NCBI RefSeq assembly: GCF_000150275.1
Contig: NW_002060944.1
Span: 6,732,564-6,796,563 of the forward strand
DNA: 64,000 bases
Reading direction: 5' to 3'
From: Trichoplax adhaerens
Lineage: Eukaryota; Placozoa; Uniplacotomia; Trichoplacea; Trichoplacidae
Shown: in pieces, positions 26,701-40,685 of the stretch
How the letters are laid out: each line of letters opens with the position of its first letter
Numbering within the stretch: position 1 is the first letter of the stretch
Program-made: the position numbers and the translations under genes
Notes under the pieces: generated by a model
The model's input: the letters and a program-made list of their open reading frames with translations, nothing else
Databases searched by the model: none
Told to the model about the DNA's origin: nothing

Positions 26701-29700
26701 AAACAAGACGAGATCAATTCTGTTAGTTATATGCTTGTTGTCGTAATTTACAGTAGTAACGGTAGTTTAATTGCTTTGTAATTGCGTTACTTAATAATCT
26801 TTATATTTAATGTCAGGCAAGCCAATGTGATATGATATGACTAATAAACCAAGAAATAAAGCTGAATCAGACATAGAATACGATATCAAACTGGCTGATC
26901 TCAATACTAATTCTTTCACCTATCTTTACTTTTCGTTTACATAAGATATAAATGAACAATAAACACCTTTTTACAATCTTGCCAGCTGAATGATGGAATT
27001 TGAATATTTAGAAATCTTACATAAGTCTATAAGTTCATGCTAATTATTATCTCGTGAAAGCAAAGATATTCGAAAATTAATAACATTAAGTGTAGATTTC
27101 GCATACAAATGTTTCTAGATCTACATTAATTTATTTCACTTTACTGTCACGTTTTCCCTATAACACTTAATACGAGTATAATCACGAATTCGGCAGCAAT
27201 GTTCGTTAGCATATACTGTACATCTATAATTTATCCAATCCTACTGCTGATGCAGTAATAACGAAACCCTACAAAGTTAGCCTACAAATGCAGATCAAAT
27301 TATTTTACAGAATCACCTTCGTTTTACTGCTAAAATTCTACTACAGTTATTCTTGACCAATGAAACTGCCTTTAAATTATTCTTTTTCAACCGGGTAAGC
27401 GCAGTTCCTTATGATAACTTTGAAATATCTGGATTCATTTCAAAGAGAGTTTAGAATTATTTTAATGACTTGTGGTTAACTTAGATATAATTTTTTCTTT
27501 ATTTTTGATGAAACCTGAGGAAATAATGTTTATACGCCTCTTTAAACAAAAATTATTATCTTAATAAACTTTAGAAATGATTCCACAATAACGATGTGAG
27601 TGTTTATTATCAACAATACTTTTAAGTATGCTATACTATTCATATTTCTATTGATGAAATGCGGATATGGAGTGGGCTTTCGGGTACTTATATACCCATG
27701 ATCAATAGGGCATGGCCTTTTACTCGATCAATTCATAAGGTTATTAGCTTCAGTAATTGATATAATATGCAAAAAGTGCAAAGTTATGACATAGTGGCCA
27801 GCTATTATAAATAGCTAATACTGAAAAAATTCGTTCAAGAAGTAGAAACACCAAGTCAAAAGTGAAGAAGTTATCGCAACGACGGGAAGGTACAATTTTT
27901 TTAATGATAGTAGGATTTTCATTATGATAACTCTGACCTTACAATAGTAAGCTAATGCTGATTAGAAAAAGATAAAAAGTTGCAGTTAACGATTTTGTTC
28001 AGAACGGCTATAAAACACGCTATGATGGGGCTTTAATAGAATTACTAATTGGATTGAAAAAACTATTGACGTAGATATAATAAGCTATGAAGAGAGAAAT
28101 GATTTATTTCACATTCAATGTAGAGGCATACAACCAGTTGTTTGTTACAAATAACGAATTTATATTGCATTGGCTCACATTATTAACTTTTTACTTTAGC
28201 TGACATTTCTTAACTTGCGCTAACTATAAAAATTCTCTAGAGTATATATATTTGAGATAATAAATGAAAGATCAATATCGATAATCCCATTTAATTAAAG
28301 AAAGTGAATGTATTATTTTTTTGATGGAAAATTGCTGCAGACTTTCCTACAAGACTTACGTTTACGCCAATTCTGGGTTATTTAAAAAGTGATAGAACGT
28401 TAAAGAAAGAGCTTATTATTCATGCTTTTAAGCTTAGATACAGTAGCTGGTAGAATAGAGTCAAAAGGAAGGACTCAAAAAGAGATACTAGCTAAATCCA
28501 CGGATTTTCGTAATTCAGACTGTACTGGAAATTGTATTTTGCGATATCAATAGTAGAAGGGCTTTAATGATAGATATTTATTGCTGGAACAATTTTAGTC
28601 CCTAAAATTATCCCTTGAAAGTTAATTAATCTAGTGAAGTGGACACTAAAATACTAATATCGAATTAGAATAATTCGGGGCCAATTGTGAATCGTCAGAT
28701 TTACTGTCACTTATGACCAACATCTTAATACTTTTATGGTTATTTATATTTCAATAACAGAATGATTGTATAGTCCATACCGATAGAGCAAGTAAGATTA
28801 AAGCTATTAACCCTGTGTATATGAATACATATACGCGTATACATCAGACTACAACATTGACCTACAATTTCTATTTATTAACGATATGAAATCTAACTCA
28901 TATCATTAAATTTTATTTATTAGCGACTAGAAAGCGCTTAAAGGCTTCCTACCCATTGATTTGTTTAAAGGTTTCTTAATCTGATAGAGTTCGAAAATTA
29001 AAGAGAATAAAACTTTTTATTCATGGTCATTGCTTGAAAGATTCCCCACCTGCCTTCATTTATAAATTGTTAATTTCCAGTTGAGTCAGAATACATCCAT
29101 ATCAATACCTTAACATCAAAATTTTTCAGACTTTTTTATTTATAGTGAATATACCAAGCCATTAAAGTCAAAGTGGCATTTGATGTCTACTGTACATTCT
29201 TTGTCTGGTTTAAAAATTTTCCAGCTCTCAGTAATGGCAGGTATTCGAAATGGAGTACTTATGGTTTTGGTTATTATACAGTTACTCTGAGATTAATAAC
29301 AATAGTAAACAATAACCAGTCGATTTTAGAGCTACTCATCAGCAAAGCAAAGTTGTGACTATTTCAAGTTGACATTTGTAAAGATATTCTTCGATCTAAG
29401 CTCTGTTTGATGCTATGATAAGATAGAAAAGCCAATTGCATTTAATTTAGTGAAAGAAAAAATAAAATTCGATTTTTCACTGTATCATCTATTTAAACGT
29501 AACTATTTCACAACTTAAGGATTATAAATTCGATAAGATTGGAAATTCTTCATTCCTAATTTTTACCATGGCTTCATTCACTATAGTTCAAACTATGTCA
29601 ATGTTGACTAATATTCGCCATGTAATGTTGCTGAATATCTCTTTTGTATACCGTACTTACGCAAGAAAAATGACTAATTACAAATTAATATAACCACGAT

Positions 29701-30195
29701 TAGCATGGTTAACCATCAAAAAATACTAAATGCTAAAAAAATCTGAAACTGTTCAATAATATTAAATACACATCTTATGCGTTATGAACTACATGTATTG
29801 CCTATATAAACACCATTCTAGACTGCAGCACGGCATCTTAACATGGCGAAACTACGTTCTAATGCATAAACTCCTAACATAGAAAGTATTACATTCATAT
29901 ACATATAGCGATTAGTTAGAGCTGTGTATGCGTATAAGCTATAATTAGTACCCATAAATTGCATATACCCTTATAATTTCAGCCAATAATCACTATTTAC
30001 TAATATACAATTTTAAAAATTAAATGATAAAGATTCCAATTTCTTGTTAGCTACACTGTATTCCATGAATTAGTTCTTCTACTAAGAGACTCTTAATTTA
30101 TAGTTTTACAGTTTAACCTAATAACATGATCTATTCTGGGGCCGCTTTACGAAGACTGAAGGAATCCCTTTCATAAACACAAAAAAATAGTTAAA
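23731..30195. other. Gene-desert segment, no supported gene
   Basis: The least repetitive part of the desert, about 6.5 kb. I see no recognisable exon, RNA gene or mobile element. Short frames at 26275-26460 and 29173-29358 have no domain content. Being free of obvious arrays, it is the best place to look for conserved non-coding elements, but I cannot show any. Confidence 0.45.
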
Positions 30196-31340
30196 CTGTT
30201 ATTTTTGTTGAAATTCCTGTTAAATGAAGTGCAAAATCTTGGCAATGAGTAATTAATTTCTATTGAGCATGCGATAGAAGATTTAAGCTATTGACCTTTA
30301 CGTTAAAATTATCTATGAAAACGTAATAATGTGACATTTCTGCTATATCACTATGAAATATCATTTCATTTTAAGGTAAGATGGAATAAAAATTCGATTG
30401 GACTGTTGTTGTTACCGAAATTGCAGCAGACTTGATCTTTTCGCATAACACACTCATAAAATAAATTTGATATCATTTTCTTAGCATAAGCAAAAGACAT
30501 CAATTAAATTGATAGAGGAAACAGGAGTAATTAGAGGCGATTTATATCGTATTTAGTCAGAAAGGAATTTTACATTGCTATCGGTTTTTCTATTCAAATT
30601 ACCTTTAAAAAATTTACAATGCAAAATTTCTATTACATTATCATAAAATCTCATTTTTATTCTAAAGCTTGATCTGAAAATTTCAATAACAGTTGGTGCT
30701 ATCGTGATATTTCTACTATATTATCATCCAACAACATTTTATTCTTAAGTAAGATAAATTCAAAGCCGTTGATTCGATCGAAATTGCCGTGGACTTGATC
30801 TTTCCTTATAACATACTCATAGAGTAAATGTGATACTCATTTATTAGCATAAGTAGAAGACATTGATTAAATTGAAATTGCGGAAAAGAGTAATCGGAAG
30901 CGATTTATGCCCTATTAAACAAGAAGAAACTTTAAATTTCTGTTGACCTTTCGACTAAAATTGCTTTCCAGAATTACAGGCTGAAATTTCTACGATATTA
31001 TTATCATAAAAGATCATTTTATTCCAAGATATAATATGAAAATTTCAGTAACTAAGTGTCAATGTTATATTCTACGGTGTTATCATAAAACACTATTTTG
31101 CTATAAGATATGAGAAACTTGATAACTGAAAATTTTGTTGAAATAACTCTAGACTTGGTCTTTTATATTAAGCTTTTAAGATGAAATTGATTAAGAATAT
31201 GAGTACAAACGTAAGTTTCCCTTAATTCAATGGATAGCATGAACAAGAGTCCATAGGAATCCTTTTAGATCCTTCCACAGCAAGAAGGAACTCTTAAATT
31301 GCTATTGATCTTTCTATTAAAATTGCTCCCAATTTGTTGC
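30196..31340. repeat. ~360-bp tandem repeat, three copies
   Basis: GAAATTGCAGCAGACTTGAT (30417), GAAATTGCCGTGGACTTGAT (30780) and a more altered GAAATAACTCTAGACTTGGT (31140) mark the same point in three copies, 363 and 360 bp apart. The copies share TGATACTCATTTATTAGCATAAG-, GGAAGCGATTTAT- and GCTATTGATCTTTCTATTAAAATTGC-like blocks. Part of an earlier copy is seen from about 30196. Confidence 0.83.
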
Positions 31341-31374
31341 AGACTACGTCCGAAAATTAAAAAGATCCGTTTGA

Positions 31375-31745
31375 TAACGAACTCTCGAATAAAATACTAT
31401 TCCGCGCTGTAATTAACTATGGATTGCTACCAGATTTCTAAACATTCCATTTGTACTTGACTATAGATGACTATCTAAGTTTAAATAAATCCCGCCTGAT
31501 CATTAACTCTCTAATGAAATACTATCTAGTACAGTAATCTGATTATAGGATATTCTCAACTTTAATAAAGAAAAATCTCGTCTGATTATCTATAATTATT
31601 ATTAACTTTCCAATAAAATGTTATCTAGTACCGTAATGTAACTATAAATTACTTTCAGTATTTCTAAAAATTCTCGTCAGATGAACATTTATCGAATGAA
31701 ATATCATCTAGTACAGTAATTTGACTATAAATAAATTTCAAAACT
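31375..31745. repeat. ~100-bp tandem repeat, four copies
   Basis: AACTCTCTAATGAAATACTATCTAGTACAGTAAT-type blocks recur near 31381, 31505, 31606 and 31686, each followed by an ACTATAAATxA-like stretch and TCTCGTC(T/A)GAT. It directly adjoins the ~360-bp array but has a different unit. Confidence 0.8.
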
Positions 31746-34700
31746 TTTACGGTATAGTAACAACTACTGCACTTCCTACATCTGAGAAAGGCCTAGAAAA
31801 TCAGTTTATTCTTGTCCAATGCTTAGCTTTAGCTCATGGACTTATGAATAACTCGATCTATTGAGTAATGTAACATTTAATGGCAGCTATGACATGATTA
31901 TCCAGGCAGTTACTCCTTTAATTTTAAGGGCTGGTTCATTTTATGAATTTTTGCTATTGTAGCAGGATTCTATCCTTTTACGCAATTCATTTGAACATTC
32001 ATCAATTTTTCCCTCTTCTGACTCTAATTCAGAAATTTAGCTGCTGTTATAAACAAGAAATTGATTTTTTTAGTACAAATATGATTCCGACCGCACTGCA
32101 TCCATGAGAACCTTACGAATAGTCGGGTACCTTTAAATCGTAGAACAGGTACGATGTTAGAACACTACAAAGTTCGAAGATTAACGTATGTAAAGGCAAA
32201 AAAATGGTTAACGTTTTCCTGTAAGTGTTAAAGCTTACAATACGTCAAATCTTAAAGCTGTAGTCAATATAGCGATCCCCTCAATAAGCCATAGCTCCAC
32301 AGGTTTTTCCCCTTGTTCATATTTGCCATTCTTGAATAACGGGGGTTCCTTAAAGTCTATTAGTGATATTATTATGGAATTCATTGTCACCATTTCTCTG
32401 TGATTTTATCCAAATATCAAATAAAAAGTTAGTTACCATTTAATTATTCACAAGATACTCTGTATACTTCCGATAGTGATATTTGCAATATTAATTGCTC
32501 TCTATTTAATTTAACAGATGTTGTAGCAAAAGTAAAAATAGTTATTGATAATGACCCGAGTTAAAAAGAGAAATCATCAATCCCTTTCTTGAAAATAAAT
32601 TAACCCTTACTTGCTGCTTCTTTTTCTAGTCATTAACGACAAAGGAACGCTGTCATTTCTTATGACTAGCTGTTAAAATTGTATTAAGTCAAAGTATGCT
32701 ATTCGATATAAACTCAGTATCATAATACAGCAAATTATAGAGTGTCGCTATACATCAAATACGGTAAAAACATGTACTTTAACAATCATGAAGGAATTGA
32801 TAGAAAGGCAAGGAATTGAAAGTAGCTCATTTACTATTATTTTATTCGTTTCCCAACATAACCGGTCGCTATTGATTGCCTTTTCTATCATTTCCTATTT
32901 AATTAAAGTTAGCATTATAATCCTAAAGCTGAAATATGATTAAAAACATCCTGCCTCTTCCTTCTCACCGCCATAAATCATCCAATAGTATCAATGCTAT
33001 TTCAATTTTATGAATCGACTAGCCCGTTTTCAAGTCTTTCTCTAGCCTACTATAGAGGTTATTTTTACTTTCCAAAGATTTTTATCATTCCTTCTATTTG
33101 CTACTGCCTGTAACTTGAATGAATTTCTATTAATAGCAGTCTTCAACTGTTTATTTCTTTTGACTGTAATACTATTTTTGAAGGATTTAATGGATGGTTG
33201 TCATAAAAATAGACTTTGAGAAAAAAATAGTTTTAAACTGGATAGCCCCCTATTTTCACCTCATATTGACACTGGCCGTCGTTTTGCTTGTCGGTTTCCC
33301 TTTGAATGCAGTCATGGTGTTCTTTTATTCATTCTTCATCAATGGCAAATAGAGCAAAACATAAAAGGGATCGAATATTCTATGGTCTAGTTGATTTAGA
33401 CAGAATTGTTTTATGATGTATTAAACTAAACTAAAATAGACAATTGAAAGTCAATAATTGATGCCGTATTGAATAAAAAAAAAAATTCATGAATAGTAAA
33501 ATGGATAGAAAGCAACTTGAAGAGAGATCAAGTACCCCAAATCTGATTGACTTCCTCATGTTTACTTATTCTTTGATCAGCTCTATTGACTTTTTGGCTG
33601 ATTTTAAACGTATCACTATTGACTCATTTGTTGATGGATGCCGGTATATTATCCATCTTGTACTCTATTCTACCTTTTCAGGCATTCTTCAATGGCTTGT
33701 TTGTAGCTGTCATGCTCTTCTATCATTCACTAAAAACTGCTTGATGTTAATGCAATTATGGCTAGGATCAATCGATGCCATACAATAATAGCATTAATGA
33801 TTGTTCTAATTGGTATTCTAATGGCTACATCCAAGTCTAATAGCATGAGTAAGACGTTGACCAGAGTAGTCAATTTTTTCTCCTCGAGACTACGATACCT
33901 ATTCCATTTTCTATTCTAATTTATAACGACATTGGCTAGCTAAAATGTTAATTGAATTATATCTTATTAACATTTTATGCTGCATCTTGGTTGATCTTTT
34001 CTTGCCCTCGTGTAGTATGGATAATCTAAAGTTGTATTCTGCTTTTAATAGTAATACTAATGTATTCAAGATAAAATTTTAATGTTATCGAGTCTACAAT
34101 GAAATGCAGCCAAATCTAATCGCTACGAGTGTAAACGGCAACTAATTTTATGGCGTGGCTGACAATTGTTCAAGCCAACATTTTACCGATCTTTATTGAT
34201 TATTCCTGACAGACATAAAAGTAAAATTAGACATGCTTCATGATCGATTTTAGATATAGACTGGATAGATTGTACTATGTCTATTTGCCACCAAGCGATA
34301 GATAGAGATTCTACCCCATAGTTGAGAATTCATGCCATCATTGTTGAGAGCAATCGATTAATTTACTCATGGACGATATTTCTATCTAACTTTTTTTCTA
34401 TTCACGCTGAATAATTTAATTTAAAAAATCCCGTCCTCATCGGTGAGATGATTAGCGTACTTTCTTCTATCGAGACACTATCCATTTTATCGCTATAAAC
34501 ATAGCACATTTAATTAAGAAGAACTATCAACTTTTTCAGAATGATGGATCAACTCCAATAGACTCTACTTCCACACAGGATGAGTAACTATTGATAATGC
34601 GTCAATAAATTAACAAAACTATTATCGTATAGTTGAGAAAACTCGTGTCATATTCAATCATTAGTTTACATGTGGACTTTCTTTCTAACAGCTCAATTTC

Positions 34701-34815
34701 GATAGCTCAAAAAGATGTTCGACAGGATTATGATGTTAGAGTGTGCTACTTTATTATACAACATGAAGAAGTTAAAACAACACTTGCTTCAAATCTGTGA
34801 TGTAAAGCATTTGTC
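31746..34815. other. Gene-desert segment, no supported gene
   Basis: AT-rich. The 99-codon frame at 33489-33788 has a hydrophobic middle but no recognisable family. A faint ~310-bp direct repeat is visible (AGTTGAGAA...TTTCTATCTAAC near 34321 and its altered copy near 34631), so decayed tandem sequence probably starts here, before the clearer array. Confidence 0.5.
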
Positions 34816-35965
34816 GGATAGCTAAAAATTGGATCATCATAAAAAAAAATAGTTAATTAGAGGGCAAAATTTCTATACTGATATTGCATACTAATGGCCA
34901 TTTTGAATGAAATTTTAGTCTATAGAGCTTATTTCTTCCCAAGTCTGTAAAATGATGAACGAAATCTTTATGTTGACTGCATGCTCGTCACTATTCTGCG
35001 GGCTAAAATATTTTATCATCAGGAAACGTGCTTGATCAATGGACAAAACCTATCCGTTGAGTGAATACTAACGATCATTTTGAATGAGATTTTAGTACAT
35101 AGTGCCAACTTCTTCCCAAGATAAAAATTTTATCACCATGTACAGTGATGGACGAAATTTTTATATTGAAAGTATACTCGTGACCAGTTTTATCATCAAG
35201 AAAAATGCTTGATCAACAGACAAAATCTTTCTACTGAAATGCATACTAATGGCTATTTTGAGTATTGAGTAGGCTTATCGTATATGCGGCATGTTTCTTC
35301 TCGAGCTAAAAAATTTCATCTTCATGAAGAGTGGACGAACAAAATCTTTATACTGCATATTCGTAATAATGGCCTTTGGTGTGGCTGTTAGCTTGGGTAG
35401 CATATTTTTTGGGCGAGTTAAAGATTATTATGATCATGAAGAGTGACTGATAGATAAAATATTAATACGCATCTTGATGATCATTGGGAGTGAGCTTTTA
35501 CTTTGGCAAGCATGTTTCTTGCAGAGCTAAAGGTTTTTATCGTCATGAAAAATAGTTGATTGATAGATGAAATAGTTAGAAGCATGTTCATGGTCATTGG
35601 CAGTGAGCTTGCAGCGAATTGAGCATATTTCTCCCACAGCTAACTATTCTATCATTATCATGGAACGTAATTGAGGAAATCTGAACGAGAAATTATACCA
35701 ACTGCATATTGTACATACTAGTGATCATTTAGAGTGAGCTTTTAGCCTAGTGTATTGAGCATTTTTCTCCAAGAGCTAAAAAATGTCAATCATCAAAATT
35801 GGCCAATCGATCAGCGACATACTTTTATAGACTACATACGAATCAAGCTTTCCAGCGAGTTTTTAGTGTAGATGTAGTAGGCATTATTCTCCAAGAGCTA
35901 TAAATTTGATTAGCATGAAAAGTAACGGTCAAAATTTTGATGCTAATTGCGTACTCGTAACCATG
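34816..35965. repeat. Diverged ~115-bp tandem array, about ten copies
   Basis: GAGCTAAAAATTTTATCATCATGAA-like starts occur near 34821, 35004, 35120, 35305, 35417, 35528, 35640, 35778 and 35897. Most are 111-119 bp apart, and the larger gaps look like degraded extra units. Each is followed by GATCxATAGACAAAATCTTTATACTG-, CATACTCGTGATCATTTTGAGTGAG- and GCATGTTTCTTCC-like blocks. Stops occur in every frame. Confidence 0.8.
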
Positions 35966-35989
35966 TTGTGTATCTCTTTGCCTAATAGT

Positions 35990-36475
35990 ACATGATTCTA
36001 CTAGAGTCTCCAATTTTGTAAATGATAATTATTGATATGCTATTCTATCTCCATTGTCGCTTACTTTAATATCGATTCAATATCCTGCAGTTAAGTTATT
36101 CGAATAAACTATTAAAATAGAGAAGATTATTGTTCAAAGTATTTTCCCGAATGGGTATGATGTGGCTAAGGGGCTCCATTCAGTATGGTAATAGGATCAC
36201 AGCTAGATGAAAGTTGAACTCTTTCCATCCTCTGATTCTATTAAAGTCACAAATTTTGTAATTGATGATCATAGATGTCGTATTATGCCGCCATTCCCGC
36301 TTATTTTAACATCGATGATTCAATGCCAAGTAATAATGCTATTCAAATTAGCTGTTAATATAGTCAAGAACATTGTTCAAAGTATTTTCTCAAATCGGCA
36401 TGATATCTCCAAGGGGCTCCATTCAACATGGTAATAGGATCACAGCAAGAGAAAAGTTGAACTCTTTTCATCAAA
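35990..36475. repeat. Two-copy ~241-bp direct repeat
   Basis: ATTGTTCAAAGTATTTT occurs at 36129 and 36370, and AAGGGGCTCCATTCA at 36168 and 36410, followed by TGGTAATAGGATCACAGC in both. The copies are more alike than in the neighbouring arrays, so this duplication is younger. A 75-codon frame in copy 2 is broken in copy 1, which argues against coding. Confidence 0.87.
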
Positions 36476-39400
36476 CTATTGCAGCTAAAATGATTATAAA
36501 CGAGCATTGTCTGAAGTATTGATTAATGTAAGGCCATGACAGAGTAGTAGTAAGCCAATTGGTGTCCTAGAATAATATAACTAACGATAGAAATTCCTTC
36601 AAGAATACATCATCATCAATCCAATCATGTTATTCATTACAAGAATAAAAGGTGTTCAATTGTAAAATGGAGTAGATTAACGATAAAGGATGTATTCTTT
36701 TTAATTATACTATTTGACACAACATTTTTTGACGCTATGACTATTATTCAAGCAGACTGCAATGGATTTGATCTAAACTCCACGGATGATTTACTGTTGT
36801 AATTTTCATGTTAAATGAAATCTCATCCTCTCGACAATCGCCTTTTCGATTCACTTTGGCTATCCCTAGTGATGCTTATTGGACTTGGCAATATTTTGAC
36901 GCTAAGTTAGCGATGTCTGTCCATATTTTTTTTGTCTTTTCTTATTCTATTGATATCCCAGTGTATTTTCTTGTTTTTTTTATTCTATTCATGACTTTAT
37001 ACTTTGAATCAATAACTTCAAGTGGGTGTATTCTTAGCCATAATATATTATTGAGCCTGGCTAGTTAATAGAGAAGTTCTACTATAACTAGCTGACATTC
37101 ATCATGACATTGTTTGCTATATGTAAACTTGGTACCATTTGGCTTGGTTTATCCTCTTTCTTTTCTATTAACTCTTTTATATGTAGCCGTATACCCGTCG
37201 ATATCGACATTGCCATCTTTCAAATAGGAGTATAAATAGAGCTCGATAGCATAATTAATCACTAGTCCATTATAACGCTGGCTTGTTTCCTAAGCTTTAT
37301 ACAGTATACAAAAATAAAAAAAGGTAAATTTTTGCATGGTGGAAAAATTTTAAATATACCTTCTTCTCACTTATGACGCATCCATCCATATGGCGATTTG
37401 AACCCTTTAAAATCCAATTAATCCTACTCTTTGCTATCCATTGAAAAGTTGAAATTATTACCAAATCGTAAGGAATAGAAATAAAATTGATTCCATCTAT
37501 CATCGCGTAAAATTGAATCCACTATTATTATTTTCCATTCAATCTACTTTACATCATTGATTTGGATAATCATCAACGACTTAGTATTACTTGGACTACT
37601 ATCTTCATGTACACGATAATTTAAGACGTCTTTCTCTATCGCCGTACAAGATAGAATCAACTGTACTATTATAGTACGGTATATTAGCAAGGCAACCTAT
37701 TCTTGTGGTAAAATCGATCAAAGTTCCCCGCCGTTAACTTTGATTAGAAGGTAAGACTACGTTGAAAATACTTTCTATTACGTTCATCGGTGTCTAATCT
37801 ACTTTCCTATTTTTTGGACAAATGTTCTCTACTTTAGCCATTAATAACACAATAGTCAACTTGATTTTCGCTCTTTATTTTATTTTTCTCCACTAGCCAT
37901 TTTTTCCACTTTCTCTACTTTGTCTTCAACACGATTGACTTGGAAATTAATAATCCCAAGTTGATTTAATAATCAGTCTAATGTGGCAAGATAAAATTGT
38001 CATCAGTCATACACTCAACTTTCATTATATATCCAACAGTACAATCGAGTATTGATTGGAGTAATTTGCATATCTTCTAAAACGTGTTTAACATAAGATT
38101 AAAGGGTAACAACTAGCTCATAGAGTTAGTAGTAAGTAAGAAGAGAGAGAGAGAGAGAGAGAAAGAGAGAATCGATGATATGATCTTCAACTCGATTACT
38201 ACAATAATCTATTTCAGAAGTAAACTAAGCAATACTATAGTCAAGGTACAGAATTGAGGCAGTTAAAAGGACTTGTTAAGTATCCAAATTGACGATAGGC
38301 AGCGGCTAAATGATTCGAAACTAGTTTATCGCCTTGTTTAACATATTCCGAAGAGCAAGGGTTATTTCCTCTCGTCATTAATTGTCTTCAACGATAGAAA
38401 AATCGCTAGATTATCCATTTATACATTCTTTAGAACGTATACAGAGATAAATTCATGTCTTGAACTACAGTATCATTATTTCGTTAAGAAATCGCTAAAG
38501 AGACTCAAAGTCATGAGATTGAAGAAAAATGGAAGCATGCTGTAGGTTAAATAATGATGTTAGAAACATTGTGGCTTAGCCAATTATAACATTGTATGGC
38601 AGTTAGAATATGCGTTGACTTGAAATCGTATGGATTGATTTCAGGCGAGCATTTCGAAAAAATTTGCAAACAAAGCGCTAATAAGGAGTAGGAGAGGGAT
38701 GAAGTTTCTCATGATGAAGACTAGTCATAATCATGGGGGAGTAGTTGGATTTATGTTGTTGTTGCAAATGCCGTCAAAATCATGATGTCTGTATGAAAAT
38801 ATATCAGGTATACAAGAGGGTTACAAATAACGAATCAACAAGGAAGGGGTAGCCATTTTTATTTTTGTTTTATAAGCCTCTGGTATAAAATACAATCTGT
38901 TCAATAATCTTCAGTACCAAGAAATTCTAGACACTGAAAGAAAAATGAACCATAATGGATATCGCATCGGAATTAACTTTACATATGAGTAGGACGGCAG
39001 GGAGAATGAATTCATAAGGCGAATAAAATTTTATATTTTGGCCCCAATTTTTTTTCTGATTTGTTTTATGGCGACAACTTAGGTATAAGAATTTTGTCGT
39101 TTCACTATTTCTATCTTCATTTGCTTTGGTAATCGTTGTAGTATACTAAAGTAAAAATATCGAACAAGGAATTGACTATGTTAAAACAGAGGCACTGAGA
39201 AAGGAAATAATTACCTTAACATAATAACGTCGCTAAGGGAGACAGAGAAAGTAGAAAATATGAGGATGTCACTAAATACTAGTATATTCCAGTGACAATG
39301 TATTGCTAAAATGAGATGCGATTGACTGATTATACGAAGACAGATATACTGTATATGACTAACTCGACAGTAAGAGAGAATAACCGATTACTAGAAATTG

Positions 39401-40685
39401 ATTTATAAATAACTGTAAAGCTATCCTGAATCAATATAGATGTGGCAACACGACCAATTGAAATGAAAAACCTACTTCGAGCGTATTCAAATTTTTGTGG
39501 TAAAACGAGATAGGTTGAATTATAAACTTGTATTCAAAGTAGACTAAAGATTAAAGCTTAGTCTCATCAATTCTGGAAAAGTGAATTGATTACCATAATG
39601 AAGGAATAATAGATACTCGCCAGTATTACTTCAAGTAGGAAAAATAAGTTAACTGAACCTTTATAGACATTTTACTCGCTATTTTTCTTAATGATTGAAA
39701 AAATTAAAACAGAAAGGCAATGACTACATCCTAAGTTTATGCCACGGGAGAAATGAATATAATAGGTAATAAAATAGAACTGGATGTTCATCAATTTGAA
39801 TCAGGTAAACTGGAATAGTGGATAAAATCATTGAAAGATTATTGCTAATAGTAAAACGGCGAAGAAAGTAGTTCGATAGAGGGTCTATAAAGTTAAAAGG
39901 AGTCAATCGAGTGTAAGAAGATATTGGAAAATAGCTTATACAATATTGTCGTTAATCCATGCCTATTTAGATATTTTTATTAACATCCAGCAATCATAGA
40001 TGATGCTACTGATGTTATTCTCCATTTTCAATACCTTACTGAACTTTAAAATTTGATGAATGGGCAAAACTGAGTAGGTAAACGTTGGAAACCGCTATAA
40101 TCATCAATTAACTACAAATAATTCATCATAACGTATTGATTTCATAGAACTAGCAGTAAGGCTATTTTCTATTCCTCTGTGTTTCTACCTGACATTATAG
40201 TAAATAGCTCAAAAGGAATATAACAAGGCTTCTCTTGTTCAATTTCATCTTATTACTTCAATCAGCTGTTCTATATGTAGATACTTGCACAATTTTGTCA
40301 TTTTATCGACAAACTTAATCCATTTGAAGACTACATGACATACATGAATTACAACTGGGTACGAAGAAAAAGGACCAAATTGAAACTGTTATTGTCAACA
40401 ACCAACAGAAAGAATAGCTACCATAGAATCTACGTATAGACATATGCGATTAGAAGAAAAGTGCTTAAATAGGAATAATTATCTAATACCTTCAATTAAA
40501 TAGAAAAGCAATGGATGAGGATATATCAAACAAAGATACAGATAAAATGAATACAATATGAAGAACTGAGATCGCTACTAGTGTGAAAATTCTTTAAAGA
40601 TGATCAGGATAAAGTATTAGTCATTGCTCTAGACTGAAAGGATTAAAAATGGTGAGGAAAAATCAGGAAGAATAGATTCTATAGT
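36476..40685. other. Gene-desert segment, no supported gene
   Basis: It contains a GA microsatellite at 38141-38170. The 86-codon hydrophobic frame at 36808-37068 and the frames at 37297-37503 (-) and 39724-39906 (-) match no family I know. No exon structure could be supported. Confidence 0.5.
38141..38170. repeat. (GA)n microsatellite
   Basis: About 30 bp of nearly pure GA with one GAAAGA interruption. Simple sequence repeat in the desert. Confidence 0.9.

Noticed and set aside
33489-33788. 99-codon frame with a hydrophobic centre
   Set aside because: No family resemblance and no flanking exons with matching phase; the ATG follows a poly-A stretch. Consistent with chance.
36207-36434. 75-codon frame in the 241-bp duplication
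   Set aside because: The other copy of the duplication does not keep the frame open, so there is no sign of selection for coding.
36808-37068. 86-codon hydrophobic frame resembling a membrane protein
   Set aside because: T-rich DNA naturally encodes F/I/L/Y-rich peptides. No motif, and no splice partner.
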